59,494 bases of DNA from an uncultured Dialister sp. (GCA_900543165.1 UQQQ01000004.1:1-59494), one strand, 5' to 3'. Positions 24,100 to 32,999 are shown, numbered from the stretch's first letter. A program made the numbers and translations. Notes: generated by a model not told the origin, from the letters alone.

Positions 24100-24547
24100 A
24101 ATCGATTCCCACCTCCGTCGGCTGTCCAATCGTATAGGATGCCGTGATTTTCCCCTCCCACTGTGGAAAAGGCTGGCTGTCCGAGACAGCCCCTTTCAAC
24201 GGAAGGACAAGGGAACTCCGCCCGGCAATGCATCGATGTTTCAGCAGAGCCTGCCGGACATGCTCCATCAGATTAAAAAGGCTTCTCCAGCCGTCTTCCT
24301 TATTTTCGTCATAAACGGAAAATCCGATTTCCACTTTGACGGTTCCGTAAGGATCCTCCTGCGCATCCGTAAAATCCGTGGCCAGCGCATAAATGAAGGA
24401 AGGACCTTCCTCCGAGGAAATCGCCACGGGAGGATACCCCGCATACACTGCCACCGGCTTTTTGCCGGATGGCTGCTCGGAGGAATATTCACTCACGGTT
24501 TCCCGCAGGAATTCTGCCAGATTTTCCATCGTTTCAACCAATGTCAT
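24077..24547 (-). CDS. Tail completion or minor tail protein
   Basis: 156 aa. LVETMENLAEFLRETVSEYS at the N-terminus, then SFIYALATDFTDAQEDPYGT and VEIGFSVYDENKEDGWRSLF. It has the size and position of the Mu gp37 or tail terminator-like proteins. It overlaps gpZ's stop and the next start. Assignment by position and general pattern. Confidence 0.6.
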   Translation of the reverse strand: MTLVETMENLAEFLRETVSEYSSEQPSGKKPVAVYAGYPPVAISSEEGPSFIYALATDFTDAQEDPYGTVKVEIGFSVYDENKEDGWRSLFNLMEHVRQALLKHRCIAGRSSLVLPLKGAVSDSQPFPQWEGKITASYTIGQPTEVGIDYDSIWGN

Positions 24548-25096
24548 TTATTTCTTATCCAACCTCCAGCGGATCTCATGAAGAAAACGCTCGTTCAGCA
24601 CTTTCTCTGCTTTCGGGATAAATTGATTCAATGTTTCCTCATTCCCCACCATGCTCGGCACAGAAGGTCCAAAAGGAGATACCAGCGGGTACCTGGCCTT
24701 CTGTCTTCTATGCATCGGGCCGGTATATCCGCTTCGGAATCGATTAAAAAAGAGACCGCTCACGGGCTTCAGCTCACCATTCCGCAGCACCCGCACACGA
24801 ATCGGTCCCCGCTTTCTCCTACGCAGAGAAAATTTTGTTAAAGACAGCGGGGATCCGGAAGCAGTTATGACACCTCGCGGAGATTGGCCTTTCGCTCTTG
24901 TCAGGGAAAGTGCTTTCTTCACATCAGCTGCCTTAACTGCGTATCGTCCTCGTACCGCTTTTGAAATTTCCGCTCTCGTAGAAGTAATGGTCCGATTTAT
25001 GGCATTCACTGCAGCGCGCTGCACAATTTTAGGGCATGATTTCATCAACACCTCTGCCCGCTGCACATTCTCTTCATTCAGTGTCACCCGGATCAT
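24548..25096 (-). CDS. Minor tail protein Z-like
   Basis: 182 aa, strongly basic. KSCPKIVQRAAVNAINRTIT, TRAEISKAVRGRYAVKAADV and GVITASGSPLSLTKFSLR match the prophage minor tail protein Z (lambda gpZ) family, which joins heads and tails. It overlaps the connector gene by 4 bases. Confidence 0.85.
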   Translation of the reverse strand: MIRVTLNEENVQRAEVLMKSCPKIVQRAAVNAINRTITSTRAEISKAVRGRYAVKAADVKKALSLTRAKGQSPRGVITASGSPLSLTKFSLRRRKRGPIRVRVLRNGELKPVSGLFFNRFRSGYTGPMHRRQKARYPLVSPFGPSVPSMVGNEETLNQFIPKAEKVLNERFLHEIRWRLDKK

Positions 25097-25413
25097 CGGT
25101 CATTCGCCTCCAGCTTAATCGTCAGCATCCCTGCATTCCGCGCACAACTGACAACAAGGAAAAGCTTTTCATCCAGATAAAAAGCCTGCCCATAAGCCGG
25201 AACTTCCGGAAGATCCTGCTCCCTGCAGTGAACCTGCAGAACTGTCCCGTACAGCCCAAGGTGCACATTTTCTCCGGAAGTAAGCTCTTCCTCCGCGGAT
25301 ATTTCCTGAACAACGGCAGCACACACCGTCCCATTTAGATCATGCATTTCTCCGAAATCGTCCGTGTCCAGAAAAGTATTCAAATCCTCGGGAATTTGGT
25401 CATGAAGGCTCAT
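25093..25413 (-). CDS. Head-tail joining protein
   Basis: 106 aa. MSLHDQIPEDLNTFLDTDDF, then a beta-rich domain (GENVHLGLYGTVLQVHCREQ, YLDEKLFLVVSCARNAGMLT). It fits the lambda FII/ATTACH class of connectors by order (after the capsid decoration gene, before Z) and length. It shares one base with the previous stop. Confidence 0.68.
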   Translation of the reverse strand: MSLHDQIPEDLNTFLDTDDFGEMHDLNGTVCAAVVQEISAEEELTSGENVHLGLYGTVLQVHCREQDLPEVPAYGQAFYLDEKLFLVVSCARNAGMLTIKLEANDR

Positions 25414-25757
25414 TATCCTGCAACCGCAGACAGAACATTCAGCTTGACCGGAACACTTCCGGATGCAGAAGCGCCTACGGCCACTCCGGCGCAGGGAAGG
25501 GAACCGGAATTTTCCTTGACGGCTTTCCCAGAGGAAGCATCCCAGTAAACAGGCATGCCCACGGTAATGTCGGTTGCATCAGTAGGCAGAGAAAAAGCTC
25601 CCACGATAGCCACTGCCCCTGTTGTATTAGAGGCGATTTCCTCCTCCGCAACACCGATCAGGCTTCCCATAACAACCACATCATGGTAACCAATGGCAGC
25701 CCCGGTGTTTGTATAATCAATCACGTCCGCTTTCTGATAATATGCTGCTTTCGCCAT
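25413..25757 (-). CDS. Capsid decoration protein, DUF2190
   Basis: 114 aa. YQKADVIDYTNTGAAIGYHD, VVVMGSLIGVAEEEIASNT, SLPTDATDITVGMPVYWDAS are the DUF2190 pattern, lambda gpD-like head decoration. It is 14 bases downstream of the capsid gene. Confidence 0.85.
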   Translation of the reverse strand: MAKAAYYQKADVIDYTNTGAAIGYHDVVVMGSLIGVAEEEIASNTTGAVAIVGAFSLPTDATDITVGMPVYWDASSGKAVKENSGSLPCAGVAVGASASGSVPVKLNVLSAVAG

Positions 25758-25770
25758 TGTTTATTCCTCC

Positions 25771-27609
25771 TTATGCCCCGGTGCTCTTATAGAAAGCACG
25801 GTAATCCAGCAGATTCACACCAAAATCCATGTAAATCTGGTACTTAATGCCCAGCACATCCGTATCGGTGAAGGTACGCATGGTCGGGTTTTCCTGCCCG
25901 TTGAGATATGTCACTTCAATACCCGGAAGCACACCAGGAGCTGCAGCCAGATACCAAGCATTGGGGTCCTCAATGTTCGGGTCTGCCACCACAGTCAGAC
26001 GGTTTGCGAAAGGATTCGGGTAAGCATTGTTCTTTGTCGGATCCACAGCCGATGCAATCAAAGTCGCCGCTTCCACTTCCAGCTCTGCCGGAACGATCAG
26101 ATAGACCGGCTGGATGTTCAGATACATCTTCCCGGACGGGTCTTTCTGCTTGGACATGGCTGCCTTTGCTGCTTTCAGACTTGCAATGCTGAGCGTGCCA
26201 GTCCCGCTGTTTTTATGAGCGGAAGTGAAGATGCCGGATCCGTTCGTCAGAAGATCATAGGCCTGCTTATTGATGGTCCTGCGGGCCGCCGCGCCGTATG
26301 CCGCCGGAAGTCTTGCCAGCACAGACAGGTCGTCATTGATGATGGCTTTTCTGGTCAGTGTCCATTCGCGACCGAAAGTGTGAACTGTAGTCTGCTGGCC
26401 CATATCCGTGGTTTCGGAGCTCTTGAATTCACCCATTTCGGTCATGGGGAGCAGTTCGTCCGCTGCGCCAAGGCCTACGCGAGTAGACGGTTTGAAATCC
26501 GGATTGGATCCTTTTGAAGTCCAATACTGGAAAGTAGCCGGGACTTCGTTATATCCCTTCATGAGTGCCTTGTGTCCTACATTAGCCAAGATATTGGGGA
26601 ATGCACCGCTTCCGCCGGAGAAAACGCTTCGGAGAAGTGTGTCATTATCCATACGGCTCGGCTTTCCGCCCTCCCTCTCGCAAATATCATAAGCCAGGCG
26701 CATCAGAGATACGCCGCGGAAGGATTCAGCACCATCAGCAGGTGTAGAAATCTCGATTCCCGCACGCATAGCAAGGCCGTCAGCGGCAGCCGCGCGGAAT
26801 TTTTCAGATTCATCAGAGAGAACGTTCACAGAAACCGGGGCGGATTTCTTCGCCAGCTCCTTGAGGACTTCGGCTCTGGTTTCTTCCAGAGTAAGTCCCT
26901 TTTCAATGTAACCGTCCGGGGACATTTCAAAAGAACGGCAAAGCTTCGTAATCTCCGCATTTCTGGTTCTTTCCTGCTCGATGGCATTCTGGATATCTTT
27001 TTTTACGTCCATATCCTTCTTCATTTCTGTCTGATTTTTCATTTCAGGCTTTTTGTCCATGTCTTTATTCATTCCTTTCAAATCTTCAATAGACCGCCCA
27101 ACACCGACTCCGGCATCGGCGGGTACCGATACAATACTGATTTCCAGTGGCTCCCACTGGCTGACAATGACTGCGGGTCCTTCGAATCGGCCGTCTTTAC
27201 TGGTTTCCCCTTCCTTGAGCTGGGTATATTCCTTGATCCGGTATCCTACGGACACCCCGCGGAGAGAACCTCCGGATACCTTTTTAAAAATCCGGTCAGA
27301 TTCTTCATCAGTATCGAATTTAACCAGGGCATGCCCACGGAAATCGTCTCCGATCCACACCTTTTCCACTCTCCCGATCGGATGGTCCGGCTCATGGTTG
27401 AACAGAAGCACACCGATCTCCTGCAAACGGGTAAGATCCACAGAATTCTCGCTGTGATCCAGAATTTCCAGCCCGAACCAGCGCTTATACGGAGTTTCAC
27501 TGGAAAATGTCAGCTCCGCCGTTCGTTCTTCTTCGCTGACGGCATCCGCGCGTGCCGCCAGCTCCCTGGTCATCGTCATTTCATGAAGTCTTTCCACACT
27601 GTTCATCAT
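25771..27609 (-). CDS. Prohead protease fused to major capsid protein
   Basis: 612 aa in one frame. Residues 1-190 are an HK97-type prohead protease (LLFNHEPDHPIGRVEKVWIG, GSLRGVSVGYRIKEY). Residues 200-270 are a charged scaffold-like helix (MKNQTEMKKDMDVKKDIQNA). About 290-612 is an HK97-fold capsid (NDDLSVLARLPAAYGAAARR, ANRLTVVADPNIEDPNAWYL, IKYQIYMDFGVNLLDYRAFY). The protease would cut itself and the scaffold out during maturation. The gene overlaps the portal stop. Confidence 0.9.
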   Translation of the reverse strand: MMNSVERLHEMTMTRELAARADAVSEEERTAELTFSSETPYKRWFGLEILDHSENSVDLTRLQEIGVLLFNHEPDHPIGRVEKVWIGDDFRGHALVKFDTDEESDRIFKKVSGGSLRGVSVGYRIKEYTQLKEGETSKDGRFEGPAVIVSQWEPLEISIVSVPADAGVGVGRSIEDLKGMNKDMDKKPEMKNQTEMKKDMDVKKDIQNAIEQERTRNAEITKLCRSFEMSPDGYIEKGLTLEETRAEVLKELAKKSAPVSVNVLSDESEKFRAAAADGLAMRAGIEISTPADGAESFRGVSLMRLAYDICEREGGKPSRMDNDTLLRSVFSGGSGAFPNILANVGHKALMKGYNEVPATFQYWTSKGSNPDFKPSTRVGLGAADELLPMTEMGEFKSSETTDMGQQTTVHTFGREWTLTRKAIINDDLSVLARLPAAYGAAARRTINKQAYDLLTNGSGIFTSAHKNSGTGTLSIASLKAAKAAMSKQKDPSGKMYLNIQPVYLIVPAELEVEAATLIASAVDPTKNNAYPNPFANRLTVVADPNIEDPNAWYLAAAPGVLPGIEVTYLNGQENPTMRTFTDTDVLGIKYQIYMDFGVNLLDYRAFYKSTGA

Positions 27610-29093
27610 TCATCCTCCTTATGGTTACGCTCTGCCGCCTGGACGGCTTCCGGCGTATGGATCGGAAGCGTCAGCCCCAAATTTTCGGCATACTCTTTTT
27701 CCTTTGCCATCTGGTCCAATTGGTCCCGCCAGTCATAGCCGTGCCCGGCGCACTGCTGCCCCAGCGTGAGCGTCCCGCTCTTCATAGCCAGCACGTCCGC
27801 CTGCATTTCTTTTTCAGGGTCGATGGACTGCCAGCCCGGCGCGATCCACTCCGCTTTCTGGTATTCTGCTTTCTGGTCGGCATATCCAGGCATGTCCAAA
27901 GCGCCTGACAGATACATCGTGTCCAAGAAAGCCCGATATACAGGCTCGCAGAAATGAGTTACCAGCCACTGCTGCATCGGCTGAAAGGTTCTTCTATCCT
28001 CTAAATTCCCCTGACGGGCAGCGCTGTAGCTGGATCCGTTGAAGTCCCGGCTGACCATTTCATAGGACAAGCCGACTCCGGAGCCGATCATGCGGGTATA
28101 AAGCTCTGTGATATCAGAGGCAGTGGATGCCGGGCGTCCCGGATTGGCCGCTTTGATATCTTCCCCCTGCGCCAGGCGGACGATCATGCCGGGCCGGACT
28201 TTTTCCACGGATTTACCCTCAATATCCGTCAGGCTCGATTTCTGACCGGCCATGTTTCCCACTCCGACTCCGCCGTAATTGTTTTTAACGATGAAGATGG
28301 AATAGCACGCAGCCATGAATGCAGCCATGTTCTCTGCCTTCAAGTACTCGTCCAGATCCTTCACTCGATGCGCAATGGCAGCCAGATCCGAAATCCCCCG
28401 AATCTGATCCGGATGCTTTTTCTGCCACAAATGGAGAATTTCTTTTGCGGGGATCCGCTCCGATCCGGCGGTTTCCCATCCGTCAGCCGATTTCTTTTTG
28501 ATCCAGTACGCCACCGGGCGGAGGTAATCATCCAGCTCGATGCCTCCGCGGACGATTCTCCCTGTGCCCGGAGCAGTCATCAGACTGTCGTCCAGCAAGT
28601 CGGGCCGGATAATCTGAAGCTTGAGCGGAAAGCGTTCTTTCTCGTTGACCGTCAGTTTGACAAGTACTTCCCCGTCAACGGTCTTACGCTGGATAAGCAT
28701 CCGCTGGATTTCATAGAATCCCATCTGTCCTGTGATGTCGCAGTTCTCCGGGCGGGTCCATTCAGTCCATAGGGCCTCGATTTTTGTATTCAGCGCTTCA
28801 TTTGCGCACCGCGCCTGAGGGCGGATTCCCGTATTGACTACATTTCGCACCATGGCAGACAGGATGGAATTAGTCAGATCACTGTTTCTCTCTAGCCAGC
28901 GGCACCGGCTCCGGATCAGAGTACGTTCTCCCGCCTCTGCGTTCTCCTGATCGGGCATATCCATCGGTACCCAGCGATGGTTATACCGATTGATTTCTCC
29001 TGCATCATAGTATCTCATCATCTCCCGGTAGGCTTTGCGCCGGGCTCCTGCTGCGGGGCTGACATATTCAATGATTTTATCCAGAAAATTCAT
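27606..29093 (-). CDS. Portal protein, lambda family
   Basis: About 495 aa from the ATG at 29093. RSRCRWLERNSDLTNSILSA, ARQGNLEDRRTFQPMQQWL and YRAFLDTMYLSGALDMPG match the lambda gpB portal. It forms the dodecameric DNA channel and binds terminase. The upstream extension in the same frame has no ribosome site and overlaps the small joining gene. Confidence 0.93.
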   Translation of the reverse strand: MNFLDKIIEYVSPAAGARRKAYREMMRYYDAGEINRYNHRWVPMDMPDQENAEAGERTLIRSRCRWLERNSDLTNSILSAMVRNVVNTGIRPQARCANEALNTKIEALWTEWTRPENCDITGQMGFYEIQRMLIQRKTVDGEVLVKLTVNEKERFPLKLQIIRPDLLDDSLMTAPGTGRIVRGGIELDDYLRPVAYWIKKKSADGWETAGSERIPAKEILHLWQKKHPDQIRGISDLAAIAHRVKDLDEYLKAENMAAFMAACYSIFIVKNNYGGVGVGNMAGQKSSLTDIEGKSVEKVRPGMIVRLAQGEDIKAANPGRPASTASDITELYTRMIGSGVGLSYEMVSRDFNGSSYSAARQGNLEDRRTFQPMQQWLVTHFCEPVYRAFLDTMYLSGALDMPGYADQKAEYQKAEWIAPGWQSIDPEKEMQADVLAMKSGTLTLGQQCAGHGYDWRDQLDQMAKEKEYAENLGLTLPIHTPEAVQAAERNHKEDE

Positions 29094-29308
29094 TAGTCCG
29101 TACCTTTCTCCGCGAAAGTCACGCAAAGCCCCCCGCCGCGGATATCTGTCAGGGCATTCTGCAGCGCATTTTTCCTGTCATACAGCGTCTTCAGGTCAGC
29201 CCTAGTCAGTCTACGATTCCCGATGGTGTACTCCTGCGCTCCGTCCTCAATGCGGGATATGGCAATGCGTACCCGCCGAAGCTGCTGCATAATCGTTTCC
29301 TCGTCCAT
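29093..29308 (-). CDS. Head-tail joining-type small protein
   Basis: 71 aa from the ATG at 29308 (GGGAGG upstream). MDEETIMQQLRRVRIAISRI, then YTIGNRRLTRADLKTLYDRK. Position between terminase and portal is that of lambda gpW or DUF6148-like proteins. Its stop overlaps the portal start region. Confidence 0.75.
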   Translation of the reverse strand: MDEETIMQQLRRVRIAISRIEDGAQEYTIGNRRLTRADLKTLYDRKNALQNALTDIRGGGLCVTFAEKGTD

Positions 29309-29356
29309 GGTTCCTCCCACATAAAAACCGATTGCATATCGCAAGCGGTTTATTCG

Positions 29357-31147
29357 TCACCAATCAAAATCCGGAAATGCCGGATAATCTTCTTCTTTCT
29401 TGTTCTCTTTCGGAACAGTTTCCTGCACCTGCGGCTTTTGCAGATACCGCACACCCATGATTTCCGCTGCCAGTGCGTTATTCGTCTCTACATCCAGCAT
29501 GTGGTTCTGCGCATGGCTGGATATCGGTTCCCATGTGAAGGAAATATGGCCTTTCTTGTCCCGGTGCTGTACCTTTTGTTCTGCGCAGATCATGTCCGCA
29601 TACCGCCGATCGATTTCATCGTACAGATTCCAGCTTCCCGGGCGACCTGCTCCGATGGTAAGGCGTCCTGCAATGAAATCCTTGAATTGATTTGTGTCGA
29701 ACACATACAGATTCATACCCGTCATAGAACCCATAGCCTTGTCCAGGCGATTGATACTATACCGGGTGGTCATCTGCCGGCTAGATCCCTTTGTGGGGAT
29801 TGTCAGCCCGGGGTGCTGTGCGCAGAAGAAATAGACTTCTTCCGAATGGAAACCGGAATCGATGCAGCATAAATTGATGCTATGCGGCTCTCCGTTTTCA
29901 TCTGGATACAGCCGAAGCAGCCACTGTTCTACATCGCCCCATGTCTCCGCGCGGTCGTAGTCTATCAGCCAGCTTGTCATGGACGGGCCCCATGCACGGA
30001 CGCCTACCCAGAAATGATCCAGCTGAACGTCTACACCCATTGTCAGCAGCTGCGCATCCTTCGGAACGATCCCTCGATGATACGGCAGCCTTTTATTCAT
30101 CACGATATCCGACCGCATACTGTCTGCTTTATCCTTCCACGGCTCAGCCAGCCAGGAATTCACGAAATTCATCAGAAGCTCCGGTGTATCTTTCACCGTC
30201 AGGAATTTAGCTGCCACATCCCCCAGCAATACCCACGGAGAATAGAAAGACGACAAGTGGAAACCTACGGATCGGACACGCCCCTTCTTTTCATTCACCT
30301 GCCGCCATTCCCCGTGACGAATCATATCTGCCTTGTGCCGGTCATCGATATGTTCATGGCAATGCGGACACTCATAGTACGCCGTATACAGAGCTTCCTG
30401 TGGGGAAGCTCCCTCCGGCCACTTCAACTGCTTCATTTCCAACTGCTGGTATGCCCCGCAGAACGGGCACGGAACAAAATATTTGTACTGTGCATCCGCC
30501 CGCAGCCACGCCTGCCAGATATTCCCCGTTTCCAGTGTGGGGGTGGATACTCTAACCAGCTTCCGGTTCCAGAATGTTTTTGTTCGTTCTGCAGCCAGTT
30601 CCATCGGGCTTGCTTCATCTCCCGTCCACTTGGGAAACTTATCAATTTCATCGAAAAAGACATAGCGTACAGGACGGGAAGACAGATTTGCTGGAGAATT
30701 TGCACCTATGAGCGCAATATACATCTGCGGAAACTGCAGCTCCAACCGCTGGCTGTCATTCTCCATGAATTTCTCTGCCAGAGGAGGAGACAGCCGGAGC
30801 ATCGGCTTCAATCGGTTTTCTGACGTAAATTCTGCCAGTTTATCAGTCGGATAGACGATTATCATGGGACCCGGATCCTGGTCAATGGCATATCCGATCA
30901 TGTTCTGCTCTGCGGAGGTCTTCCCGACCTGCGTCCCAGCGCAGAATGTAATGTCCTGGATACGTCTGTTATTGAAGGCATCCATCACTCCCCGAAGATA
31001 TGGAGTCTTTGAAGTATTCCATTTGCCGGGCGCCGCTGTATCTTTTTCAGAAAGCACCCTGTACTTGTCCGCCCACTCAGATACGGTGAGCCTCTCCGGC
31101 GGACGAAATGCCGACAGCGCAGAGGAAATATATTCCGGATATGTCAT
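29357..31147 (-). CDS. Terminase large subunit (GpA family)
   Basis: 596 aa. An ATPase motif (FCAGTQVGKTSAEQN, near residue 68) and Walker B VFFDEIDK near 160. The nuclease half has TMGVDVQLDHFWVGVRAWG and NLCCIDSGFHSEEVYFFCAQ. The lambda gpA-type enzyme cuts at cos and packages DNA. The start overlaps the small subunit gene by 4 bases. Confidence 0.95.
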   Translation of the reverse strand: MTYPEYISSALSAFRPPERLTVSEWADKYRVLSEKDTAAPGKWNTSKTPYLRGVMDAFNNRRIQDITFCAGTQVGKTSAEQNMIGYAIDQDPGPMIIVYPTDKLAEFTSENRLKPMLRLSPPLAEKFMENDSQRLELQFPQMYIALIGANSPANLSSRPVRYVFFDEIDKFPKWTGDEASPMELAAERTKTFWNRKLVRVSTPTLETGNIWQAWLRADAQYKYFVPCPFCGAYQQLEMKQLKWPEGASPQEALYTAYYECPHCHEHIDDRHKADMIRHGEWRQVNEKKGRVRSVGFHLSSFYSPWVLLGDVAAKFLTVKDTPELLMNFVNSWLAEPWKDKADSMRSDIVMNKRLPYHRGIVPKDAQLLTMGVDVQLDHFWVGVRAWGPSMTSWLIDYDRAETWGDVEQWLLRLYPDENGEPHSINLCCIDSGFHSEEVYFFCAQHPGLTIPTKGSSRQMTTRYSINRLDKAMGSMTGMNLYVFDTNQFKDFIAGRLTIGAGRPGSWNLYDEIDRRYADMICAEQKVQHRDKKGHISFTWEPISSHAQNHMLDVETNNALAAEIMGVRYLQKPQVQETVPKENKKEEDYPAFPDFDW

Positions 31148-31629
31148 TTCTTTCCGATCTCCTTTCCCTCTGCCAGTTTCGTAAGGGCATCCCGCACCGT
31201 ATCGTCTACCACCTTGCCTACCGTAATTGCTACATCCGGATCCATGGCGTTGAGTTCCGTGGTGATCCGGTGCCCGAGGGCTGTGAAAGACTTTTTCAGT
31301 GAATTGAAAAGGCGGTTCAGATCTTTTGTGACCTGCACCGCTTCTACATATTTCTTCTTCGTGACTTCCAGCCGGATCTGCTCAATAGATGCCTTGGCTT
31401 CTTTCAGTTTAGCCTCTGCATTCAGCTTCCGCTGATTTGCACCGGCTTCACTATACTTCCAGGCTATTAAATCCTTGATATTCCATTTTCCCCTGGCTAC
31501 CTTTGGGGCCCCATTGGCCGCCCATTTCCGCAGCGCTTCGTCCGAAACATCAAAAAAAGCACAGGTTTCCGCTGTGCTTCGAATCCACCAGGCGTCCGGT
31601 TGGGAAGTTTTACTCTTTGTTTTATTCAA
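31144..31629 (-). CDS. Terminase small subunit (Nu1-like)
   Basis: 161 aa. The N-terminal winged helix (STAETCAFFDVSDEALRKWA) is Nu1-like, then WNIKDLIAWKYSEAGANQRK and a long helix. It recognises cos DNA upstream of the gene and recruits the large subunit. Confidence 0.88.
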   Translation of the reverse strand: MNKTKSKTSQPDAWWIRSTAETCAFFDVSDEALRKWAANGAPKVARGKWNIKDLIAWKYSEAGANQRKLNAEAKLKEAKASIEQIRLEVTKKKYVEAVQVTKDLNRLFNSLKKSFTALGHRITTELNAMDPDVAITVGKVVDDTVRDALTKLAEGKEIGKK

Positions 31630-31669
31630 TTAGTCCTCCATCCCCAACTTTCCAACCTGAAAAAATTGA

Positions 31670-31712
31670 TTTCATTCAGACATTTTTCGGGGTCGCGGAC
31701 CCGCCGTGCCTT
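31670..31712. other. Candidate cos region
   Basis: GGGGTCGCGGACCCGCCGTG, with a short dyad (GGGTC-gcg-GACCC, 31690-31702), lies in the non-coding DNA just upstream of the small terminase gene, where GpA-type phages keep cos. It is suggestive only; the cut position cannot be seen. Confidence 0.35.
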
Positions 31713-31781
31713 TTGTTAACCACAGTACCTGTAGCCCCGGGGGGCTGGCCTGCACTCTCAATATGGTTTGTAATACGCAAA

Positions 31782-31811
31782 AGCACGAGCCTATCGACAT
31801 TAGCTCGTGCT
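31782..31811. terminator. Hairpin upstream of terminase genes
   Basis: AGCACGAGC (31782-31790) pairs with GCTCGTGCT (31803-31811), preceded on the plus strand by AAA and followed by CTTGTG. It separates cassette C from the structural operon. Terminator or cos-associated structure. Confidence 0.4.
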
Positions 31812-31925
31812 CTTGTGTGAACCCCTGAATGATTAGGAGGTGGTAACCCGTGTGTGGTTCTCTTGCCTCAATTTCACACTATCATTTTACCACACCATTT
31901 ACTCTATTTTACTATACTCTTTCAT

Positions 31926-32102
31926 CTATTCGGTTTCCATCATTCTCTTCGCCCGCTCCGGATCTCTTTTGACTATCTGCGAAAACCTCCTGATGATTTC
32001 CCACTCATCATCGAAGGCCCTGAGCTGTCTCTGTTTTCGTACTCCTTTTGCGGATACACTGCCCGCCGGTCTGCCGGCGCCTTCTCTCTTACCGCCCCTC
32101 AT
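31926..32102 (-). CDS. Small basic GRP-motif protein (cassette C, gene 3)
   Basis: 58 aa, MRGGKREGAGRPAGSV start (AT-hook-like GRP core), then VRKQRQLRAFDDEWEIIRRF and an acidic end. It is a paralogue of 8307-8498 and holds the same place in a matching three-gene cassette. The ATG overlaps the preceding membrane gene by 14 bases. Nucleic-acid binding is likely from composition; role unknown. Confidence 0.68.
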   Translation of the reverse strand: MRGGKREGAGRPAGSVSAKGVRKQRQLRAFDDEWEIIRRFSQIVKRDPERAKRMMETE

Positions 32103-32256
32103 GCTTCTTCACCAACCATCCATATAAATTCACCGCCACTAGGATAACCATAGTAACCAGCAATAAGCAGTCAATGGCATGCAGATTATGGAAATCCACC
32201 GTTTTCAGCGCCGCCAGATTGCATGCCAGCAGAATGATAAGCATCCATCGCTCCAT
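32089..32256 (-). CDS. Two-span small membrane protein (cassette C, gene 2)
   Basis: 55 aa, MERWMLIILLACNLAAL, then LLLVTMVILVAVNLYGWLV and a basic tail (KKHEGR). The ribosome site is weak, as for the matching gene 8531-8665. It lies 66 bases after the 31 aa peptide gene. No family recognised. Confidence 0.6.
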   Translation of the reverse strand: MERWMLIILLACNLAALKTVDFHNLHAIDCLLLVTMVILVAVNLYGWLVKKHEGR

Positions 32257-32271
32257 AGTTTTTCTTGAATG

Positions 32272-32305
32272 TGATATAATGAGAACGGTCAAGGGCTTTC
32301 GCCCT
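32272..32305 (+). promoter_or_regulatory. Opposing promoter and hairpin, cassette C
   Basis: TGATATAAT (32272-32280) on the plus strand, then AGGGC-tttc-GCCCT. Transcription would run into the 31 aa peptide gene from its 3' side. The arrangement is the same as at 7938 and 8676. Confidence 0.5.
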
Positions 32306-32322
32306 CTTCCGTCCGGTCATCG

Positions 32323-32418
32323 TTATTTCTTCAGTGCTTTCATCCCTGTCAGGATTCCGATCACATTGAGGATAATGGCGGTGACCTTTTCTATTACATC
32401 TAGCCAATCATTACTCAC
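32323..32418 (-). CDS. 31 aa hydrophobic peptide, toxin-like (cassette C, gene 1)
   Basis: It starts at a GTG (32418) with AAAGGAGGTTTAAGAAT before it. MSNDWLDVIEKVTAIILNVI, then GILTGMKALKK: acidic start, one span, lysine-rich end. The ILTG-x-x-K ending resembles the cassette B peptide. A near-perfect promoter lies 35 bases upstream (32453-32481). Too short for most gene callers. Type I toxin-like by architecture. Confidence 0.6.
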   Translation of the reverse strand: MSNDWLDVIEKVTAIILNVIGILTGMKALKK

Positions 32419-32452
32419 ATTCTTAAACCTCCTTTCTTTTTGAACTGTCTAT

Positions 32453-32481
32453 ATTATAGCGCGTTTTTGTTTATTCGTCAA
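32453..32481 (-). promoter_or_regulatory. Near-consensus promoter of cassette C
   Basis: On the minus strand TTGACG (32476-32481), 17 bases, TATAAT (32453-32458). The same -35/-10 pair as cassette B. Confidence 0.82.
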
Positions 32482-32513
32482 TACATTTTATCTAAATATG
32501 TCATAAAATCTAA

Positions 32514-32545
32514 ATAGCAGGCTGTCAACTACAGCCTGCTATTTT
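32514..32545. terminator. Bidirectional terminator after the ArpU-like gene
   Basis: ATAGCAGGCTGT (32514-32525) and ACAGCCTGCTAT (32531-32542) are perfect 12-bp arms with a 5-nt loop and A/T flanks. It ends the early transcript before cassette C. Confidence 0.85.
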
Positions 32546-32550
32546 CGTGT

Positions 32551-32988
32551 TCATCTGAAATAGGACTCCCGGAAAAACGGCTCCAGATCTACCAGTGCTT
32601 CCCCATGGATTTTGTAGATATTCGACTCAGCGAAATGCATTTTTTCTGCGATATCTCCCCACCGCTCACACTGGATGTACCGTCTTCTGAGAACTGCCCG
32701 CCGGACGCCATCTTCTTCCTTGCTTATGAGCTCCTCACCCTTTGTTCTCAACTCAACAAGCACAGAATAAGCCTTGATTACCTTCTCATAATAGTCTTCC
32801 AGTTTCTCCACGGTTTCTCCGAGGTCGGCGCAATGACCGTTCTGCACCTTTTCGCCCATCTTGACGCCTTGGATGTTATGGGTCTCAAACTCCAACCGTC
32901 GGAGCTCTTCCCGTAGAGAGAGATAATCAGCCTGCTGCTTTCGGATGGAGTTCAGAAATCCCTTCAGCTTCTCCATGTCTCCCCTCAT
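32551..32988 (-). CDS. ArpU/RinA-like late transcription regulator
   Basis: 145 aa. An N-terminal coiled region is followed by a sigma-region-4-like helix-turn-helix (VRRAVLRRRYIQCERWGDIA, MHFAESNIYKIHGEALVDL). Proteins of this kind (DUF1492/ArpU) sit at the end of the early operon and switch on packaging and late genes in Firmicute phages. AAGGAGG precedes the ATG. Confidence 0.78.
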   Translation of the reverse strand: MRGDMEKLKGFLNSIRKQQADYLSLREELRRLEFETHNIQGVKMGEKVQNGHCADLGETVEKLEDYYEKVIKAYSVLVELRTKGEELISKEEDGVRRAVLRRRYIQCERWGDIAEKMHFAESNIYKIHGEALVDLEPFFRESYFR

Positions 32989-32999
32989 TATTTCCTCCT

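Noticed and set aside
29882..30823. 313-codon plus-strand ORF opposite terminase
   Set aside because: Antisense of the GpA terminase; Arg/Pro/Cys-rich shadow.
31840..32147. Plus-strand ORFs of 95-97 codons upstream of the terminase
   Set aside because: They lie over the minus-strand cassette C genes, which have good promoters, start sites and a paralogue.
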